Shown here one piece after another: positions 45,266 through 58,730 of a DNA stretch of 64,000 bases. Source of the DNA: Oryzias latipes (lineage: Eukaryota > Chordata > Actinopteri > Beloniformes > Adrianichthyidae); contig NC_019860.2 of assembly GCF_002234675.1 (NCBI RefSeq), positions 13,886,586 to 13,950,585 of the forward strand, given 5' to 3'. Made by a program: the position numbers and the translations under genes. Within the stretch, counting starts at the first letter, position 1. Every line of letters starts with the position of its first letter. The notes under the pieces are model-generated. The model made no database searches, was not told where the DNA came from, and saw only the letters and a program-made list of their open reading frames with translations.

Positions 45266-48156
45266 CTAAATAGGGCTTAAATTTAGGGAGAAATAAAAAT
45301 ATAAATACAGACATTTAAACAATTATTTCTACATTTCTAGGCAAGGTTGTACTTGGGACGTAGAAAACACTCTTGACTGGTCACATCTACTTGTGGACTA
45401 CTAGCTTAATGAAAGTCTTCCATTTCCTTGTCTAAGCCAACATCTGGCCCTAAACTGTACGCCTGGACAGCTCTAAATGTTGCTCACCGTTGTCGTTGCA
45501 CCTCTAATGTCCAGTTGTAGGTGTGAGGGCTGTAAGCTAGCAGGAGAGCGTGTAAACAGAGCGTCAGGTAAAGCGTGGGGTTAGTATGGACCAAAGGTCC
45601 CGCCTGCAACTGAGGCAAATTTTTACTAAACTCCTGCTGAAACTACATCCTAGAAACTTAATTTTGGAACAAAACAAAAACAAAAAACAGGGGGGGGGGG
45701 GCAAATAAAAGACCAAGAGGAAGGTTTTTAGGATTGCTCAAAACATGATTGGAGTGGGACTTAAATCCCTCTTTAATCAACTATTAAGCCAGATTTTGGA
45801 TTTTAAAAAAGCTCTTGGACAAAAAGTAAGACACCATAAAAGGATTCATTTCAAAATAAGGCGAAACATGGCACGATTTATAGCAAAATGAATCTGAATC
45901 CATTTAAGATGCACATTTGGCCCCAACTTTTAGGGCTTTTTATAAGCCTGCAGCTCAACTGCAATACTCCTAATTGGCCTAATAAATTTCCAACAGGATC
46001 AAACTACCAGGTTTACACACCAGAGTTATCCACTAAAATGTTTTTTAAGAACGACTAAAAGTTTCATTTTTGAAGAAAAGAAAAAAAACATATGTATGCA
46101 TATATGTATATAGATAGAGTCGTTGATAGAAATCCACAGGGCACAGAAAGGAGCCATTTTGGTAAACCCACATTCTAACAGCGCCCTGGAATGCCAATCC
46201 TGAGCGGCTTAATCGGAAATCAAAGCGGCGGCTGGCGAGTCAGAGCGAACTGCAAGAAGTACACTCCAATTAGTCAGGAAATTCGTTTCCCCTCACCTTA
46301 GAGCCTGACACGATCCCACAAATCCATTTCTGAACACAGTAACACACGTGAACCTTTATTACATCCTTTTTTTTATTTAAACATTTTCAAAACAAAAGGT
46401 TTGAATTACAGAAAAGTGTTCAAAAAGTTATCAGAAACCAACACAAAGTTCATGAGTCATTTCAACTGACTTTTGCCTTCAGAAGCATCTGCAGACTTGT
46501 CTTGTCAGGTCACAAGTCCGCTCAGGTATTAACTCACCAGGTTAGTCATCGTAGTCCAAACCTTAAGAGTGTGATCCCACGAGATTTGACAGGAAATGAG
46601 ACAAGTTTCAAAGAAAGTGACCCTGACTTTCAGGTAAATCCTGATTTATTTATTCTTTTTATTATTATTTTTTTCCTCTCCTCTCAGTTGTGGGAACGTC
46701 CACAATGTTTGACTTAAACTGAGGAGGCGGCGACCCTGAGATGCACGTCGGGAGACAGAAACAAGTCCAGCTGCAGGAGGCAACATCTGTTTCAGGTCCG
46801 ACTATTTACACAAACACATATGTAAGTGTTGCTCCACGTGCGTCTGGAGGTAGCAACCAGGATTGCTTGGTGCAAAACCTTTTTTATTTTTTTGTTTTTA
46901 AATAATCCAGATGAGTGATGCCCCAACGATCTGCCAACATACCTTTCCTCTGCTGGCACCATCAGCTCGTTAAGTCAAGTTTCTTGCAGCTAATAACATT
47001 TAAATGCTAGCAATGCTATTTAAACGTTTGCACACACAAAAAGAAACTTCTCTGGGGTGCAGACCTTTTAGTGACCTGTTTTGAATTTATTTATTTATTT
47101 TTAAATTGACAGTTTAGCGTAGACAGACAAACATCTCACCTCTGTGTTTTAAACCAACATACCAGGACACGTTAGTCACCCAAAAAGAATCGGATGCAGC
47201 TCGGAAATTTCCTAAACTCCCCCACAAACATTTCTTGGAGAAACCACAACAAGAACGAAAAAACAAAAACAAAAAAACTTTTACTTTGAAAAACACTCAA
47301 AAGTTCTTTGTCAGTTATTTGGATTTGGAGTTTTAGCTATATTTTGAAAAAAATAAAGCTTTCCAGAACACCAAAATAAAAGCCCCAATAATAACTCACC
47401 AGAACAATATTGTCCCAACAATAAATGATTCCTGGGGTAAATATTTGCAACCTACTACAAAAATAAATGCCTTTTATTTCACCAAAATAAAAGCTCGTTT
47501 GTTAATGTTGGCTTAATGACTTTTCTGCTTCAGGAGTCACTCTGGGCTTCAGGAGGAGTGTGCAGGGGGAGAGGAGGAGGTGGAGAGGTTTCTTGGGCAA
47601 AAGCCTCTGGACAAAGCAGACATTCCTTCCTAACCAAAACCAGAAAGCTGAAATTTTTTAGGGTTCATGGAGCAGACACAGGGGCAACTGCAAACAAATG
47701 CCATCATGTGCAGCAGCAGCAGGCACGAGGTTCAACTCAAAGAACCAATAAATAAAAGAATATACTTTGAAGACTTATGAGGAAAAGGAAGACTAGGAAG
47801 TTTAAGAAGGAATATACAGGCAGTAGTTTTTTTTGTATGCTGACTCAGACAAAAATGTTTGGGGAAATGTGGCATTCGTGGAGGAAAACAAAAGTACAGC
47901 GAAATTTTGGTTGGGACAAAAAAAATAGTTTAAACAACTTCAAGGTTTAAATTCAAAAAGGGCTTTAGTCACTCATTTCTTTAAAAGTTTAAGGGAAAAA
48001 AGAAGTAAAATACATTTTTTAATTGCAAATACATGTATTTTTTCCTTTAAAAAAATAGTTTTAAATACTTATTAACTCTTTAAATAAATAAAACGTTGTT
48101 ATAAGGTGTCTTTTTATTACATTTTTTCCCAAATATGATGAAAATTAAGGACTCAC

Positions 48157-48235
48157 CACTCTCCGCACGCGCCGCTCCGACAGTCGCCTCGCGGACACTC
48201 ACTCACACGCCACAAAGCCTCGCGTATAAACTTTC
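48157..48235 (-). promoter_or_regulatory. candidate promoter and 5' UTR exon of the connexin gene
   Basis: A CpG-rich block on the minus strand carries TTTATACG (48230-48223) as a TATA-like box. About 65 bp further on is a strong donor, GAGAGTG|GTGAGTCC, with exon end at 48157. The connexin ATG exon has a plausible 5' UTR acceptor (GCGCTCCAG|TCACC) with exon start at 45257, which would give a 2.9-kb 5' intron as in many connexin genes. A second CG-rich stretch (48300-48400) lies just upstream. The link is inference. Confidence 0.4.
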
Positions 48236-49368
48236 TTTTTAGTGGCCGACCACCTAAATTAGCGTCACTTTATGTTTATAAGTGCGGTCAAGATAAGTTC
48301 CACGCGCTCACCGTCCGCGCGCGGCGTCTCGCTTTTGAGCTTAATTGCTTCACCAGGTTTTTCTAATTAGCGCGCGCGCTCATCTGCAGCCGTAACTATT
48401 AGCCATCCCAGCCCGGGTTGACCCCATGTGACGGGGTCCCAAAGAAGTGGACAAAAGAGGGATCTTTGATTTCTGTCGTCTCCCTCTCCTCTCTTCCTTT
48501 TTTTCCTTCCTCCTCCTCTTCCTTCTCCTCCTAACTCAGCCCCATTCATACAGAGGAGGCCTCTTGTATGAAACCTGAGACGCCGACTACCGTTCTACCT
48601 TCACAACAAAGAAGACAGAGATTGTGTTTTTTATAAGGGGGGCAAGTGAAGTGGTCCCATGCAGGAGCCTGGGGGACACACCATATAATAAGAAAAAAGC
48701 AAAATATTGTTTGGAAGGTGGTTAACTTAAAAAAAAACATGCAAAAAAACATACAAACTTCTGGTCTCTTATGATTACAGACTCTGAATGTAAAATAATT
48801 ATCCAGCCCTCATATCTTCATTTCCTGAATTCCTATCACCTTAGAAGTGGAAAGTTGAAATTACCTGACGATTTCAAAAGTTGACAAAATTCCTGAAGGC
48901 TAAATGATGCCTTAAACAACTCCACACAGTGTTTACTTTCAGTGGCAAAGTTGTAGAAAATCTTTTTTTTTACATTCAAAATATGTTATTTTAAAACGCC
49001 TTTTCAAAGACATACCTGTACCACATGGTCTAAATGGAGCACCTTTGTAACTGTAGCATGCCTTTGCTTAGTTTTTATACGCAAGGGTTAATTGCTAAAG
49101 AAGTGTGCATTAACACTTTTTAACGCACGCCTTGGAAGCCTGAACCTAGGTTTCTTCTGCGAAGTGCAGACTTCATGGTATAACCCGCTTATACCATGGT
49201 CATTTACAAAAGAAATAAATATTAACCCGTTTTTAGTCCTTAATTTTTGTTTTTTTCCCAATTTGGATCGCTTTTTTCACAAAAACCAGACTATTTGTTA
49301 CGTGGTGCGGCACTTTGTCACGTTACCATGACAAGGCGCCAGTGTAGTCAAAATTCGGCGATATAAAG

Positions 49369-49396
49369 CAATATATATATATATATATATATATAC
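49369..49396. repeat. (TA)n microsatellite
   Basis: About 26 bp of TA repeats. Confidence 0.9.
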
Positions 49397-49640
49397 ACGC
49401 TGAATGTCCCGATGGGTTGAATAAAGCATCAGTTCAGAGAGAAATTGCTCCTCTTACCGCTTGTTTTTGTCCAGATGATGAAGCTAAAGGTTGTTTTAAA
49501 GAAGCCGGCGCAGTGATACAAAACATACGAGATAGGTGACTGGAACTTCTTTTTGGGGCGTGCGGTAATCACTTTTTAACGCACACCTAGCAGCCAATCA
49601 GAATCGAGTATTCACCCGGACCATGGTATAAAAAATAATA

Positions 49641-50078
49641 TTAAAGACCCACTCCGATGAAAAATTATTTTTTTGGTGTTTTTAATGTGTCCCTGTCGCA
49701 TTTTTTTTCAAGCACAAATATAAATTAATTTAGCTAAAAATTGAATTTCTGACTATTTCTTTATTCACATCAAATCAGGAGCTGAAAAAAAATGCAGTGT
49801 GAAAATGATTGTATTTGTGATGTAGAAAATATCCTCCTCCCTGCTCTGCTCCATTCTGATGCATCCACTTGTAGACAACTAGTACGACTTTGTTTTCCTC
49901 GTCCGACATAGCAGTTGACTGAAAACTGTACGGCTGGATAGCTACAATTTTTTTCCCGCCATTTTCTACTGCACAGGTAATGTTGGGTAATGTTCCCGTC
50001 ACCATTGCAAGAGCATTGGTGACGGGAAGTGTGGGCGGGCTTACGCTGAGCCAACACTCCTCAAAGGTGAGTCTTTAA
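49641..50078 (+). mobile_element. 'TTAAAGACCCACTCC' family element, copy 2
   Basis: TTAAAGACCCACTCCGATGA to GTGAGTCTTTAA; the open frames inside have no recognisable product. Confidence 0.72.
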
Positions 50079-51307
50079 AAACTAACAGTTTTTCAGCAAA
50101 AGCTGCAACTTTTTTGCTGCTAGAACATCAATTACTGTCTCAGTTTTTCACTGTCGAAATAGAGGTTCAGTAAAAGAAATACAACCGAGAAGTCAGACTA
50201 TCAAATAGAATTTCGGGCTATGAAGTGAATAGACTTTTGAAGTTACATAACATACACTCTTTTTCCAGATTGTGTCCAATATTTAGTATTTATTTTACCA
50301 GGGCTTGCAATTTTAAAGAACATTTTCTGATTTGTGGTGCCTTGTTGCTGTATTTCTTTGGTAAGAAAATCTGACAAAATAATTCGTTGTGTTCATCTGT
50401 CGTCAGTCAAGCTCAAAGCAGTTGGGAGCCTTTAAGACCATTTGGCTCAATCAACCCCTGAAACAATAGACAGAGCTAAATACCTGCTTTCATTGGGAAA
50501 AAAAAGGTCCAAAAATATACAGTTAATTGCCTTCATAGTAGATATACAAGTCGAACCAGCCTTGCAATAAATCCTACTTTTATGAAGGTTGTAATGTTCA
50601 CTTTTGGATTTATGATTCAAGTTTATAGTGACTGTGGAGGCTGAAGTGTTGCTTGCCGTGTGTAAAACATTACACACAGTGAGGGCTGTGTCTAATCGCT
50701 GGTCTGCCCTGCAACATTAATGGCTTGGACAAAATATCCCCAAACTGCAGCTCTCCTAATTGCCCAAAGAGATGAATAAAAGACTGAACTTCGTAACCTT
50801 CCACAGTTCACTGCAGGACTTGAGAATTGAAAAGCCCTTTCTCAGATGGTGTGTGGAGCGTGTGTTCATCGCGCAGATATTTAAGACTTGCATAAGAGCT
50901 TGTATAAAGGTTCAAAATTGGCAAAGTACTCACTGGGATACCATGACCTGAAAATATTTTGGCTGTCGTTATCGTGATTATCATACATTTTGTTGTTGCC
51001 ATGACAATTGATATTTTGACTCAAATGGTGGGTCTCTGGGAAGATGATAGGTCCATTGCTTCAGGGACAGTGTTGTTATTTTTTCGACTAGTGACTATTC
51101 ATCTGTTTATGCAAATAACGTAATTCCAGACGATTCTGACACTGAAAAGCAGATTTACGCCATTATGCAACACATTACATTACAATTGGTGGAAAGCAGG
51201 TATGCAAAGTCGCTTTTATCTGCATCAGCAATGGTCGAACACTTTCAGTTATTTTGGTGTTGCCGGCAACATCTCCAGTGTTAAAGGGTTAAAGTGTTAA
51301 AGCAAGC

Positions 51308-51775
51308 ACAGCAACAAATGCTGACTGTAGCACAACAACTAATGGTTCTGCTACCATAGCAACCAATGCTCAAGCTACCATAGCAACCAATGCCTATGCT
51401 ACCATAGCAACCAATGCCTATGCTACCAAAGCAATCAATGCTTGTGCAACCATAGCCACCAATTCTTTTGCTACCATAGCAACCAATTCTTTTGCTACTA
51501 TAGCAACCAATGCTTATGCTACCTCAGCAACCAATCCTTATGCTACAATAGCAACCAATGCTTTTGCTACCATAGCAACCAATGCTTTTACTACCTCAGC
51601 AACCAATCCTTATGCTACAACCAATGCTTTTGCTACCATAGCAACCAATGCTTATGCTACCTCAGCAACCAATCCTTATGCGAGTATAGCGATCAATGCC
51701 TATGCTACCATATCAACCAATGCTTATGCTCGCAGCTACCAATGCTTATGCTACCATAGCAACCATTGCTATAGC
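51308..51775 (+). repeat. 24-bp minisatellite, about 19 units
   Basis: Unit GCTACCATAGCAACCAATGC plus TTAT, with variants (CTCAG for CATAG). The 24-bp period keeps a frame open by chance (CYHSNQCL peptides). Confidence 0.93.
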
Positions 51776-52859
51776 ATGCCAGCTTTATTCTTATCATTGA
51801 ACTCATTGTGTATTGGGCAATAAGCCTGTAAAATTTTAATTGTGGTCGTAATGGATATTTTTCTGCAAGTCTGACTTCCTTGGAAGGTTGCAATGGTAAC
51901 ACCAATGGAGGGAATATAAGAGCTTACAAAAATTCTGTCTGAATTCAAAAATTAGGACGTAGAAAACACAATTTTAATGAAAACTTTCTATTCTCAAGAA
52001 AAGAGTTAGCAAAAGTTAAATGGTGACTTGGCAAATTTTTGTCAGTAGAAGTTGACAGCACAACTGTTTTGGTGATACATTACAACAGACAATATTTTGA
52101 CGTATTGACTATAGAAAAAAATTGCGAAACTCTGTGTACTTTGTATGATTTAGAGCTTGTGTAATTTTTTTTTTTTTTTGCAATAAATTCAAATCTGGTA
52201 CTTTTGGTGAAAGGGCGGAATCATCGAACATTTTTATATTTCTTTCTTTTTACGTGTTTGCAAAATGTGTCAAATTTCATTAGCTTTCAATTACATCCAG
52301 GGGGGAAAATCAGTTTCAAACTATCTGTGATGTGATGGACATGCTTTTTAACCCTTTAACACTGGAGATGACGCCAGTAACACACGTTCTTTGGACTGCC
52401 GGAACGTTTCAACCATAGACGTGATCAATGTTAATTATCTGATTTTGGTATTGAGTAAACGGCTTTGCACCGGTACGCATTATTTTACCCATGTAAAGGT
52501 GCTTTTTTTCCCCTTTTAGAATCTGCTATTTGCGTTAATTGCATAAATGGTTGAAGAGTTATGCTAGTCGAAAGAATGTACAAGGGTGAACCTTATTTTG
52601 GATGTGAAAACACACTTAAACTGAAGGTGGTACCTTCCGTGATGGTCAGAGGTCAGAATGTTGAATGTTTGCCAATTTTTATATCATTGGGAGAAAGTTC
52701 AATTTTCCTGTTGATATAGAAAAAAAAGGAATTTTTATTTTCATTGGGTCACCATATTTGCATGCCAGTCAAATTATTTGAAGCTAGTGGGCACATTTAT
52801 CTATTATTAGAATCCGATGCCGGTATTTTTGAAGGAACCCGAAGAGAACACAATAGACA

Positions 52860-53404
52860 TTAAAGACCCACTCCTTTTTTCTTTTGTCTTTTAATTATAA
52901 TTATAGCCTTTTTAGATAGAATACAACAACCTCTCATTTTCTAAGACATTAAATCTGCAGAGGGAAATTCGCCTCTAAGTTGTGGGCGGGTCCCCACCTT
53001 ACCGTCATCTGAGAGCTGTCTGTTTACATGCTCTCCCGTTAGCTTGCACCACCTCACACCCCCAGCCTAACATAGGTGGTACAAATGGCAGACAATGTCT
53101 GAGCTATCCAGATGTACAGTTTTGAGCCAGGATCCAGTTTGGACAAAGAAAACAAAGACTTTGATGGATCGAGTCGTCTTCAAGTGAATGCATCAGGATG
53201 GAGTGGACCCAGGGATCAAACTGTATTTTTTTCCGTCTGCTCTTGATTCACCATGTTTTAAATAAAGGAGTACTCAGAAATGTAATTTTGAGATTAATTT
53301 TTTTTAAATCCTTCATCATGCAAAAAAATGTTCGTCCACAAGAACATATAAAAAAATTCCCAAAACATGTTTTTTTTTTATATATATATAGGATTGGGTC
53401 TTAG
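52860..53404 (+). mobile_element. 'TTAAAGACCCACTCC' family element, copy 3
   Basis: The left end is intact; the right end is decayed (GGATTGGGTCTTAGAG). Confidence 0.65.
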
Positions 53405-54754
53405 AGCTTGGAGTTCATCCACCTGGAGGCCCACCATCTAAAAACTTGTTTGACTCTGGCATTCAGCAGGTTTTCTTGCCGTCATGCACGGTGCAGCTGT
53501 GCGCCTCCTGACTGGCTTACCACAGGATCGGAAATGTTTGGAGTTGGGTGGGGGGTTGAATCAGGCCAGATGTCTGCATCCCAGCTTCCTGCCCTCCTTG
53601 TTTCCTCCTGTTCTCTGATATGACTGAGCCATGACCCCCCTACACCCCTCCCCTCACCTGCAAGATTTCTCTGCAAAACTTCTGGGTTATCAAGATTCAC
53701 AAACTACGTCCTACTGATAACAAAAAAAAAAACAGCTTTTCCTGCACCCCTGCTGGGTGGATATTAACTGCTCGATTAGGGGCAGCAGTCTCCTCTTTGC
53801 CCACCCGTGCAGCCCGCCGCCTCTCCCTACTGCAAGCACACATGTTGTGGTAATGTTTTAGTATCAGCCTAAATTGCTTATTTCCTCCCAAAGCATAAAA
53901 ACGTTTGTGACATAAATTCATAGCATGCAACCATGATGACTCATGCATCTTTTCTGGGATCATTAATTATCACTACAAGATATTGCGTCGTTCTCTCGCT
54001 TGTAGTTGGTTCCTGGGAGGATCCAGCAATCGTTAAAATGCAGAAAAATACAGAAGAAACTCTTCCCACATGGAGAGCGATGGCAACAAACGCATGAATC
54101 AGTATGAGCCATAAAGCTGAATTAATGACGTACTGTATGTACTGCCATTAACTCCGTTTTATTCGCCTGCCTCCTTGGCTTCTATGCAAGCGTTTTTGTT
54201 TTTTTTCCTCTTGTAGGAAAAAACTAACAACTGAAAAAAAAAGGAGTTTGATTGGATGGGTATCTTGACCGTGGCCCTTAACCTTCTTGTGCATAAACAA
54301 CAAATCAGCCACACAATGTTCTCTTTTTTTTTTAATGGCCTGCAGCAGACCGGAGGAAACATTACAACCAGTCTGCCCCCCGACGGACGCGGGCCAGCAG
54401 TCGCCAGTCATTTGAGCGCTTGTTTGGCTGCAACTAAAGGTGAGGGTAGCACATTGAGCATATGTAGGGCGCCAAACTCCGTCGTGCACATGTTGGACAC
54501 CGCGCTGCTACTTTTAAGCGGGAGCCAGAGGCAACAGTGAAAAACAAAGGCGGCTCTTTCATTCAGGGTTGCTCGGCTTTGTTTTGGCCAGGCTCTTTCT
54601 TCAGTGCTGAACACTGACAGCATTAGCATCATCGCAACAAACAAATCCCCCGCCAGGCATGAGGTATTCCTCCCCGCGCTGACAAATAGGAGACAATGTT
54701 GCTCAGCGAACGCGTGTTGGTGTCCTAATTTCATAAGCTACAGGCATTAGACGC

Positions 54755-55230
54755 ATGTTCAAGAACAGCACGGAGGGGGCTTTTTTTCTTTTTCTCCTGT
54801 GTATTAACGCATGTCCGCCGCCTCCAGTTGGAAGAGGCGAAATGTCAAAACGGCGCAAATGTCGCAATTTGGGCGCGAAATGAAGACATTTCGGTTGATT
54901 GCTAGCATCCTTGCAATGGCGCATATGGATACCCATCATGTTAGGAGAGGAAAACAAATGGAGACGTCGTAAGGCTCGTCGCCGTGTCTGGGTTCACCAG
55001 TCAAACCAAATCTATACATCATTACCACTACTGGTCGGTCCAATATCGACTTATTTTAACTGGCAACGGGGTTCCACGCGTTTTTAAAAAAAAAGAAAAA
55101 GGCCAAAAAAAGTTGTAGAAACTTGCATAGCTATGTGTGAACACAAGTTTTATATGCGAAAGCCCAAAATGCAACGTTTCATTTGAACTGTCCGCTTGAA
55201 CGCATGCTGCCGAGGGCGGTGTGAACGTAG
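54755..55230 (+). repeat. 'CGCATGTCCGCCRCCTMCAGTTGGAAGAGG' family repeat
   Basis: Shares CATGTCCGCCGCCTCCAGTT with copies near 20955-21350, 42962-43060 (reversed) and 56855-57640. The last is split by the hAT-like element at 57063. Confidence 0.55.
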
Positions 55231-55556
55231 CTTAAGACAATATTTTGTGATAACGTTTGTTGTTCACAAACTGTCTTAAAACGTGCGTAGGTACATTTAA
55301 CTAGAAGAGTTTGGAGCTTGGAAGCCCAAAATGCGCGTTTTTTACCAAGACTTTTTTATTGGAAGTGGCCACTTGAACAAGCGTTGCAGTTATTGTTGTG
55401 GACGTAGCTTTACTGGATCACATTTTATTTGGTAAACAAAAGTTTGCATCCCAAACCCATCAAGGCAGCGAAAAGTACATCAAATGTTCCAAAAACAAAT
55501 CAAAAAGACGCACAAATTGGACAAAAACTGCTAAATGTGCGGCAGGAAAAGCTCAC

Positions 55557-55562
55557 TTTATT
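55557..55562 (-). terminator. poly(A) signal for stk11ip
   Basis: AATAAAGTGAGC on the minus strand, about 865 bp past the stop. It is the first good canonical hexamer I found downstream. Confidence 0.4.
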
Positions 55563-56423
55563 CAAGGATATGCAATGCTGACGTTTTAAGAAATGTTTTG
55601 AGTTAAAGTAGACACACAAAAAGAAACTTATATTCATTAACATCTTTAAAAAAATAAAACTCAAGATTTATGTATCAATTAATGACAAATTTACAATAAA
55701 TTACGCTTTGTTTTGATTGAAATCACAGCTGTAACAGACATACTTTACAATGTTAATCCCTGATAAACCAAAACAAACTTTAAAAACAGATTTATATTAA
55801 AAGAAAAAAAGAACTTTTAAGCTTGTATTTAATGATTTTACAAAAACTCTTGACACCATAATTGGTGGTAAAATGCTTCATGACCTCCTTGTAATGCTTA
55901 AATGGGAGCCAGGCTGAGACAAAGGAGGGGGTACTGTCGGGATTAAAAGGTCCATACTTAATTTAAGGTCACTGCATGACACAGAATTCCTCCCGTTTGC
56001 TCCCTCCTCAGTGTAATGCCCCTAACTCCAGGCACCCAAATCTGCTCCACATTTCTTGAATGCTACAGATGTTTTCGGAACAACGTGACACGCATTTAGG
56101 TGAACCGGAGAACGGGATGTCCATTAAAGAAACAAGGCACACTCCATTTGAGCTGTAGAAAAGTTCGGCGGGATCTTTTTTCTGGAGGAAAAGAAAATGA
56201 TGCAACCAAAGCTTTTTACAGGTTTGTGCACCACCCGAATGAGTCCAATCATTTTCAAGCCCTTGGCTTAAAGCAACAAGCGTAATGGGACCAGACTGAG
56301 TGCGGACTGCGCAAGAGAGAAAATAAAGACACATTTGCTTAAGTTTACTAAACCTTTGTTTTTTCCTTTTTTTAGCCCGGCTAACTTTTCTTTCATTGAC
56401 ATGCACAGTCTTTGTGTCTTCTT

Positions 56424-56567
56424 TTACGACGCCGCTTCGTCTTGCAGGGTTGTGTGCAGCTTCACTCCGAACATGGCCTCCCACTGTGTCCTGACCCAGG
56501 CCAGCAGACCCTGAAGGAGCTCCACGCTGTCCGAGCGCATGCACCACATCCTCTCCTGTTTCACAGT
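56424..56567 (-). CDS. stk11ip: stk11ip last coding exon (C-terminus)
   Basis: The acceptor is TTTTTCCGCAG|ACTG in phase 0, and the exon has 47 codons to TAA at 56426-56424. The peptide TVKQERMWCMRSDSVELLQG then LLAWVRTQWEAMFGVKLHTT and LQDEAAS aligns without gaps with the human STK11IP C-terminus around LLAWIREPWEELFSIGLRTV. The distance from YDE to LLAW is 21 residues in both. It is a convincing end to the gene. The 3' UTR probably runs about 870 bp to the signal at 55557-55562. Confidence 0.9.
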   Translation of the reverse strand, partial: TVKQERMWCMRSDSVELLQGLLAWVRTQWEAMFGVKLHTTLQDEAAS

Positions 56568-57062
56568 CTGCGGAAAAACACACACAAAACAACAAAAGTT
56601 GTGAAAAGCAACAAGAATGCTTGACGCCTTTTATCAAAGCGACAGCCGAGCTTTTTTTGTAAACATTTCCTTTGTTACCAGCTCAATGTTTCTGCCTTCG
56701 TCACACCTGTCCTTACAGATGGATACCAGTCTTTTTTCGGGCCTGGCGCACTGCGAGTGTTGTTCACGTGGTAAGTGTGTGCCCTATGCGCACAGGCTAA
56801 CTGTTATTCTATGTTCACATTGGGTATGTGCTGCGCGTTCTTGAACTACACTAGCGCACATCCGCCACCTACGGTTGGAAGAGCCAAATGTCAATATGTC
56901 GCAAACCTCGCAAATCTGTGTTTTCTTTCACAGCTCTCTTCCGATATATAAAAGACTCGAATTGATGGAATTCTACCCAGGCACAAGCTACAATTATGCA
57001 TTTTTCCTCCATGGTCAATGGTCATAGGGTTGGTACTACTGTGTATTAAAATGGGTGCCATC

Positions 57063-57462
57063 TAGGCCTGCACAATATACCGCAAATTTATCGTTATCGC
57101 GACATTAAGCTGTGCAATATGCATACCGCAAAAGACGGCGAAAATCGCAATAAATGGTTACCTTAAATGTGCTAAAACAATCTCATGGCAGCTTGAAATA
57201 TTGAACAAATTAAATAAATCCCTTTATGCATTTAACCAATCGGAAGGACCCGTTTACGTTGTTGATCAATCAGATGAGCCCTTTTATGTTTGATGTTTGC
57301 CTCCTACGTCGACGAGGGTCATTTGGAGTATCATTTTTAAACTGTTGCAGTGAAATGGAAATTATGTTTTTGGTTGTTTTGCTGTTTGTTTATATACCGC
57401 GAATTATATCGTTATCGCAATATTAATCACCAATATCGCATATCGCATATCGTGTAGCCCTA
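57063..57462 (+). mobile_element. hAT-like MITE with 8-bp target duplication (400 bp)
   Basis: Termini TAGGCCTGCAC and GTGTAGCCCTA are inverted. GTGCCATC flanks both sides (57055-57062 and 57463-57470), an exact 8-bp duplication as expected for hAT transposons. Rich in TATCGTTATCGC-type blocks. Three related copies follow. Confidence 0.85.
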
Positions 57463-57633
57463 GTGCCATCCATTCGTCACTACAAAATCAGAGTTGGTCA
57501 AAGTTCAACCTGGTTGAAATTTCTAAGGACAAACGTTTTGTACGTAGAGCTCGAAAAGGGTCAAAGAAACTTGCCTAGCGTTGCATGAATGCAAGACTTT
57601 TAAACGTGTGAAAGTGAATGTTTGAACGTACTT

Positions 57634-57868
57634 TAACCCTCCTGTTATGTTATGGGTCAAATTGACCCGTTTTAAAATTAGAACATCTGGGAAAAATAGT
57701 TAAAAGTATTATTTTAGTATGAAACTTCTGCTTGCCTTATTTAGTGTCTTCAACATATAATATTACATTTGATTCATCTCATATATTTGCAACGAGCCGT
57801 TGCATGTTTATATCACATGGATGCTGTTCGGGTCAATATGACCCAGCAGTCAAACCGGAGGTATAAGG
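57634..57868 (+). repeat. 'CCCTCCTGTTATGTT' repeat
   Basis: TTAACCCTCCTGTTATGTTA then GGGTCAAATTGACCC; a second GGGTCAATATGACCC is at 57835-57850. This is a common teleost dispersed repeat type with TTAA at the left end. Confidence 0.6.
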
Positions 57869-58730
57869 GTGTCAGAAATGTCGGAGTATTTCTTTCTTTG
57901 CAGCTGTGAGACATATTTCACCCCAATCAAACGCATACACAGACACACATTTCTGGTTCACAGTCCATGTAAAACAAAATTTCCGTTTTATGTTTCAATG
58001 TTATGTCAAACTATTGTATTTTATTTATATGTTGTTCTTTCAAAAGTAATAACGGGAACACTATTTCTGTTCCTTACAAAATGAACATAACAGGATGGTT
58101 AAGGTATGGTTTATGTTCGCTTCCTTCCACTCCCTTTCAAGCAGTCTTTGGTTTAATGTCTAGTTATCCTAAGTTTGATACGTCTTTGTATGAATGTATA
58201 ACTGTTGTTTGTATTGTTTTGTGCATTATTCTTGTTTTGATTGCTTGAAATAAACCATTTCAAAGCAAATAATAAAAAAAAAAAAAGGTTGAAATAGGTG
58301 AGACGCAGCTGTGTCGTACAGATTTTTCATTTTTTCAATCCTCAAAATCATGCCAAATAATCATCCGCCAAGGGGCCAGTTAGGGCTGTTCAAGCATACT
58401 ATGTTTACTTGTATCACCTACACACCCCGTACATGCAGCATTGGGACACAGTCAGTGAGGAGCTAGTACGGCCACCTTATTGACGACTAAGCACCGCAGG
58501 ATAGCCAAGATGACTTATCTTTACAAATACTTCACGATACACCTACCGCAAGCAGAACAAATCTACGTTCCATTTTTGTGACCTACTTTGAACTGCAAGG
58601 CACACCTAAGCTCCGTTTAAGATGTTGCCGCTACTGTCTACGACCTTCCACGAGCCCGGACACCTGTACGGGTCAACCCTTTAGCCTGCTAAATAATCAG
58701 GCGGAAGAAACAAACGGACGGGAAGCGAAC

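Larger units (their letters stand above)
56568..58730 (-). other. stk11ip last intron
   Basis: 2.2 kb, nearly filled by the hAT-like element, its host repeat and the 'CCCTCCTGTTATGTT' repeat. Confidence 0.7.

Noticed and set aside
51442..51759. Cys/Asn-rich 105-codon frame
   Set aside because: The 24-bp minisatellite keeps any frame open; no other support.
51308..51775. CRISPR-like array
   Set aside because: Units are contiguous with no spacers, and the DNA is vertebrate; this is a minisatellite.
56008..56637. 209-codon minus-strand open frame over the stk11ip last exon
   Set aside because: It is in a different frame from the homologous C-terminal peptide and reads across the true acceptor and 3' UTR.
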